14,186 nt of DNA from an uncultured Collinsella sp. (GTDB taxonomy: Bacteria > Actinomycetota > Coriobacteriia > Coriobacteriales > Coriobacteriaceae): assembly GCA_902470915.1 (NCBI GenBank), contig CABRIB010000052.1, positions 1 to 14,186 of the forward strand, read 5' to 3'. The notes under the pieces are model-generated. The model saw only the letters and a program-made list of their open reading frames with translations. It ran no database searches and was not told the origin of the DNA. Made by a program: the position numbers and the translations under genes. How positions within the stretch are numbered: the first letter of the stretch is position 1; each line of letters begins with the position of its first letter. Shown piece by piece: positions 11,185-14,186 of the stretch.

Positions 11185-13484
11185 GTGCGACCGAGCGCGA
11201 ACATGTGATGCCTCCGCGACCCCTGATGCCGTGGACGATGGCCCTTTGTGCCGGCATGTGCATGAGCTGCGCCTTGGTGCTCAACGTGACCGCTGATGCG
11301 CTGCTGAGGGAGCAGGCGCCGGCAGTCGGGCCGCTATGGGCCATTCCCGTTGCAGCGGCGGTATTCGTTTTGCTGGCTCAATCTTGTGCGCGGCTTGCCC
11401 CTTGGAAGCGGTGGCTGTATGCCGCGTCCGTGGGTCTCGTGGCGGGATCGGTCGTCTCGGCGTGGTGGGCTGTGGGCGCGCTCAGCGCCTTGAAGGCGCT
11501 CGACGGTCGAGCGGCAAGCAGCCTCGAGTTTGTCGTGCAGGGCGATCCATCCATAAACGACGACGTGTATTCCTATACCTGCGAGGCATGCGCGGACGGT
11601 AAGAACTTGGCAACGGTTCGCCTATCGTGTGACCGCGAGCTCAAGGTCGGGGCGCACGCGCGTGTTATCGGTCGCGTTTCACGTTTTGAGAACGATGCAT
11701 ATGGACGATCGCGCGTGCTCCGAGGCGAGGTGCGCAAGGTTAAAGCCGTTCGGATTGTGTCGGTCGATGAGGGCTCTCCGGGGCCGCTGCTTCGGCTGCG
11801 AAATGGGCTGCTTGCGTCCATCGCGCCTGCGACTGACTCGGCGCGTGCGCTCATGGCCGGTGTCGTCTGCGGTCGTTCGGCCGAGCTGCGCGCCCAGCCG
11901 GCGGGCGACTGGTTTTCGGTGACGGGGACGGCGCATCTTATCGCCGTCTCGGGCAGCCATTTGGCTATCGTGGGGTTTGTAATCGAGAGCGTATTGCAAA
12001 AGACTCGCATCTCACGTGGTCTTCAGCGGGCGATATTGGCGATAACGCTTGTGGACTACGCTGCCTTTACGGGCGCGTCTCCCTCGGCTGTGCGCGCGTG
12101 CTGCATGGTGTTCGCGACGCTTGTCGTAAACGGCGCGGGTCGTCGCCGGCACGGCGCATCGGCGCTCTTCGTAACCATGTCCATCTTTGTGCTACTGAGG
12201 CCGACGGTGCCGTTCGAGATGGGCTTTCAGCTTTCATGTGCCAGCGTCTTAGCCATTCTGTGCTTTTGCCCCTATGCGACCTACGCTTTGGGTGAGTTGG
12301 GTGTGCCATCGAGCGTTGCCAGCATGCTTTCCGTCACGCTGTGCTCGCAGTTGGCGACGCTCCCCATTACCATTCCTGCCTTCGGTACGTTTTCGCTCAT
12401 TGCTCCGCTGGCAAATGCGGTCATCGGTCCGGTGGTGAGCGTACTGCTTGCTGTTTCGATCGTGTTGGTTCCCTTTTCGCTCGTGGCACCGTTGCGGACT
12501 TGGGCGCTCATTGTGCCCATGATTGCCGCCCATTGCGCGCTGTTCTTCGAGCAGCTGTTTGCCGCCGTGCCGGGTGCATCCGTGAGTGTGCCGCCCGATA
12601 GCATGTGGATTTACCTAGTGCCGTGTTTGCTGGCGTTTCTGCTGGTCTGGTGGCCGCGTCCCCGTGCACGTCCTATGGCGGTGGGGCTTACGTGCCTGGT
12701 GCTCTTGGCTGCGATTCCGTACTTCTACTGGGATCGATTCGCTCCGCCTTCGGTGACGGTGCTCGATGTGGGCCAGGCCGATGCGATTCTTATCCGCCAG
12801 GGCGGTGCAGTAGCGCTCGTCGACTGCGGGCTCGACGAGCGCGTGGTGGCGGCGTTGGTTCGCAATAACGTGCACCATATCGATGCCGTCTTTGTGACGC
12901 ATTGGGATGAGGACCACTGGGGTGGTCTGCCTGCCGTGCTCGAACAGTTTTCGGTCGGAACGATTGCCGTGGCGGCGGATGCGCTGGAGGATGCTCCTGC
13001 CGAAGTATTGAACCGACCTGGCGTGGAGTATCGGCAGGTGCGCCGTGGGGATACGGTCGACATCGGCTCATTTTGCGCTCGCGTGATGTGGCCATTCGAG
13101 TCCGTGGATGGCGAGGGAAATGAGGACTCGCTTGTCCTGCTGCTCTCTTATATTCAGGAAGGCAAGGGCCTGCGTATGCTCCTCACCGGTGATGCCGAGC
13201 TCGACCAAGAACGGGAATTCGTGCAGGAGGTGGGGGATATCGATGTCCTTAAACTTGGGCATCACGGCTCTAAGGTTTCAGTCGATGGTGAGTCGCTGGA
13301 CGTCCTGAAGCCTGAGCTTTCCCTCGCGAGCGCGGGCGAGGGGAATCGATACGGCCATCCGTCCGATGCCTGCATCGATGCCGTTAAGGAAGCGGGCGGT
13401 GTGTTCGCGTGCACTATCGAACACGGCGATATCACCATCACGCCGACCGCGAAGGGCTTTACGATGCGATGCCAGCGACCGTGA
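11181..13484 (+). CDS. comEC: ComEC/Rec2 family DNA uptake channel
   Basis: A 767-residue polytopic membrane protein that carries single-stranded DNA into the cell. Near the N terminus are paired membrane segments (about 16-35 and 52-95), then a soluble OB-like domain (DUF4131 type). The competence domain begins around residue 215, with ALMAGVVCGRSAEL and the conserved HLIAVSGSHLAIVG, and has several membrane helices up to about 515. The C-terminal metallo-beta-lactamase-like domain starts at VLDVGQADAILI. Its metal motif is H574-W-D-E-D578-H579 in THWDEDHWGG, and LKLGHHGS and YGHPS follow, so the nuclease-like site is intact. The start ATG overlaps the comEA stop by four bases and has weak ribosome binding signals, pointing to coupling. 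The presence of an intact comEA-comEC pair does not by itself show natural competence. Confidence 0.95.
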   Translation: MSATEREHVMPPRPLMPWTMALCAGMCMSCALVLNVTADALLREQAPAVGPLWAIPVAAAVFVLLAQSCARLAPWKRWLYAASVGLVAGSVVSAWWAVGALSALKALDGRAASSLEFVVQGDPSINDDVYSYTCEACADGKNLATVRLSCDRELKVGAHARVIGRVSRFENDAYGRSRVLRGEVRKVKAVRIVSVDEGSPGPLLRLRNGLLASIAPATDSARALMAGVVCGRSAELRAQPAGDWFSVTGTAHLIAVSGSHLAIVGFVIESVLQKTRISRGLQRAILAITLVDYAAFTGASPSAVRACCMVFATLVVNGAGRRRHGASALFVTMSIFVLLRPTVPFEMGFQLSCASVLAILCFCPYATYALGELGVPSSVASMLSVTLCSQLATLPITIPAFGTFSLIAPLANAVIGPVVSVLLAVSIVLVPFSLVAPLRTWALIVPMIAAHCALFFEQLFAAVPGASVSVPPDSMWIYLVPCLLAFLLVWWPRPRARPMAVGLTCLVLLAAIPYFYWDRFAPPSVTVLDVGQADAILIRQGGAVALVDCGLDERVVAALVRNNVHHIDAVFVTHWDEDHWGGLPAVLEQFSVGTIAVAADALEDAPAEVLNRPGVEYRQVRRGDTVDIGSFCARVMWPFESVDGEGNEDSLVLLLSYIQEGKGLRMLLTGDAELDQEREFVQEVGDIDVLKLGHHGSKVSVDGESLDVLKPELSLASAGEGNRYGHPSDACIDAVKEAGGVFACTIEHGDITITPTAKGFTMRCQRP

Positions 13485-13492
13485 CGACGTCG

Positions 13493-13522
13493 TTGGCGTG
13501 TGGTGGGCCCCTGGGCTAGAAT
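13493..13522 (+). promoter_or_regulatory. Probable holA promoter
   Basis: TTGGCG (13493-13498) and TAGAAT (13517-13522) are 18 bases apart and resemble housekeeping -35 and -10 hexamers. Transcription would start near 13530, about 33 bases before holA. This would let holA be expressed independently of comEA-comEC. Confidence 0.55.
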
Positions 13523-13562
13523 GGCACGGAACGAATACGAAGGCCTGCGGGAGGGGAGCGCA

Positions 13563-14141
13563 ATGTCCGAAATCGGTCTGCTGCCGGCATATCTGATCGT
13601 CGGTACCGACGGCGTCAAGCGCGATCACGCCGTCTCGCGTATGAAAGCGCGTCTGGAAAAGACGGGCATGGTCGAGTTCAACCTCGACGAGCGCGATATG
13701 ACCAAAGACCCCGATATCGAGTCGATTATCGGATCGCTTAACACCTTTCCGATGGGCAGCGAGTTTCGCCTGGTAATCCTTGACGGCTGTTCAAAGCTCG
13801 CCAAGGCGGTCTCGGAGCCGCTTGTCGAGTATTTGGCGAGTCCCAGCCCCACAACGGTCTGCCTCATCATTGCCGACTCGCTTGCCAAGAACACACGCCT
13901 GTATAAGGCGATCGCCAAGATCGATAAGAAGGCCGTGATCGATTGCTCCGGCACCAAGCGCTGGGAGCTACCGCGTCGCGTGCAGCAGATGGCGACGCAG
14001 CGCGGCAAGTCGATCTCGACGGCGGCCGCCGAGGAGCTCGTCTCGCGTTCGGGCGAGAACACTCGCATGCTCGATAACGACTTGGCTAAGCTTGCCCAGA
14101 TGGTCGAGGCGCCCCAGATTGAGCTTGCCGACGTTGAGCGC
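13563..14141 (+). CDS. holA: DNA polymerase III delta subunit, N-terminal part
   Basis: The first 193 codons of the clamp-loader delta subunit, which opens the sliding clamp during replication; the full family length is about 320-340. The segment LLPAYLIVGTDGVKRDHAVS (6-25) aligns with the usual start of delta, where the P-loop is degenerate. FRLVILDGCSKLAKAVSEPLVEYL and the TVCLIIADSLAKNTRLYKAI strand also fit, and the later ISTAAAEELVSRSGENTRMLDNDLAKLA is the standard domain II helix pair. The start ATG has GGGAGGGG (13550-13557) upstream. The gene follows comEC, as in most Gram-positive bacteria. The frame runs into the adapter after Arg193, giving the false tail LSLIHISEPTRRTPI. Confidence 0.9.
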
Positions 14142-14186
14142 CTGTCTCTTATACACATCTCCGAGCCCACGAGACGGACTCCTATC
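14142..14186. other. Untrimmed Illumina Nextera i7 adapter (assembly artefact)
   Basis: Positions 14142-14175 are the reverse complement of the Nextera Read 2 adapter, 14176-14183 (GGACTCCT) are the index, and 14184-14186 are the start of P7. This is the exact inverse of positions 2-46 and is not genomic. Confidence 0.98.

Noticed and set aside
13625..14170. Minus-strand frame starting MGSEMCIRDR opposite holA, and frames starting MYKRQ at 32 and 14156
   Set aside because: Their start codons lie in the Nextera adapter, so they are sequencing artefacts.
1..14186. tRNA, rRNA, prophage, toxin-antitoxin or defence genes
   Set aside because: No cloverleaf with a CCA-type end, rRNA segment, integrase or toxin-like small gene pair was seen; apart from the RAYT element the genes are core metabolism, replication and competence.

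Overview
The window is a 14,186-base assembled contig of high-GC bacterial DNA. The gene content, high-GC codon use and the actinobacterial-type integration host factor point to the class Coriobacteriia (gut Actinobacteria), most likely Collinsella or a close relative. That placement is inferred from gene families and order; no database search was done. Both ends carry untrimmed Illumina Nextera adapter (1-46 and 14142-14186), so true genomic sequence runs from about 47 to 14141. The two outermost genes are cut there and read in frame into the adapter.

Layout. (1) 47-349, minus: start of adhE, with an extended -10 promoter and a paired direct repeat upstream. (2) 501-1539: a RAYT/IS200-like Y1 transposase gene between two 51-bp inverted repeats, with its ribosome binding site buried in a predicted hairpin. 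(3) 1545-1832, minus: rpmB (ribosomal protein L28) and its terminator. (4) 2124-7607, plus: the UMP-biosynthesis operon pyrR-pyrB-pyrC-pyrK-pyrD-pyrF, led by a transcription attenuator whose mutually exclusive hairpins fit PyrR control. (5) 7608-7846: an intergenic region with a long nested stem-loop and a promoter inside an inverted repeat. (6) 7847-10257, plus: mihF-gmk-rpoZ-thiI, tightly packed and closed by a clear intrinsic terminator. (7) 10471-13484, plus: comEA-comEC, the DNA-uptake pair. (8) 13563-14141, plus: 5' part of holA (DNA polymerase III delta) behind its own promoter.

How the genes fit together. PyrB, PyrC and PyrK/PyrD make orotate from carbamoyl phosphate, and PyrF makes UMP from OMP. 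carAB and pyrE, needed for the complete route, are absent from this cluster and must lie elsewhere. PyrR should sense UMP and shut the operon off through the leader. Gmk continues the nucleotide theme on the purine side and is co-transcribed with the nucleoid protein MihF, the RNA polymerase omega subunit and the tRNA thiolation enzyme ThiI. The order pyr operon-mihF-gmk-rpoZ matches that in Mycobacterium, so it appears to be an old actinobacterial neighbourhood.

Most genes are ordinary core genes. The parts most worth a second look are the RAYT element with its paired repeats and hidden Shine-Dalgarno site, the pyr leader, the two hairpins between pyrC and pyrK, the nested stem-loop at 7653-7710, and the adapter ends, which would create false protein tails in databases.
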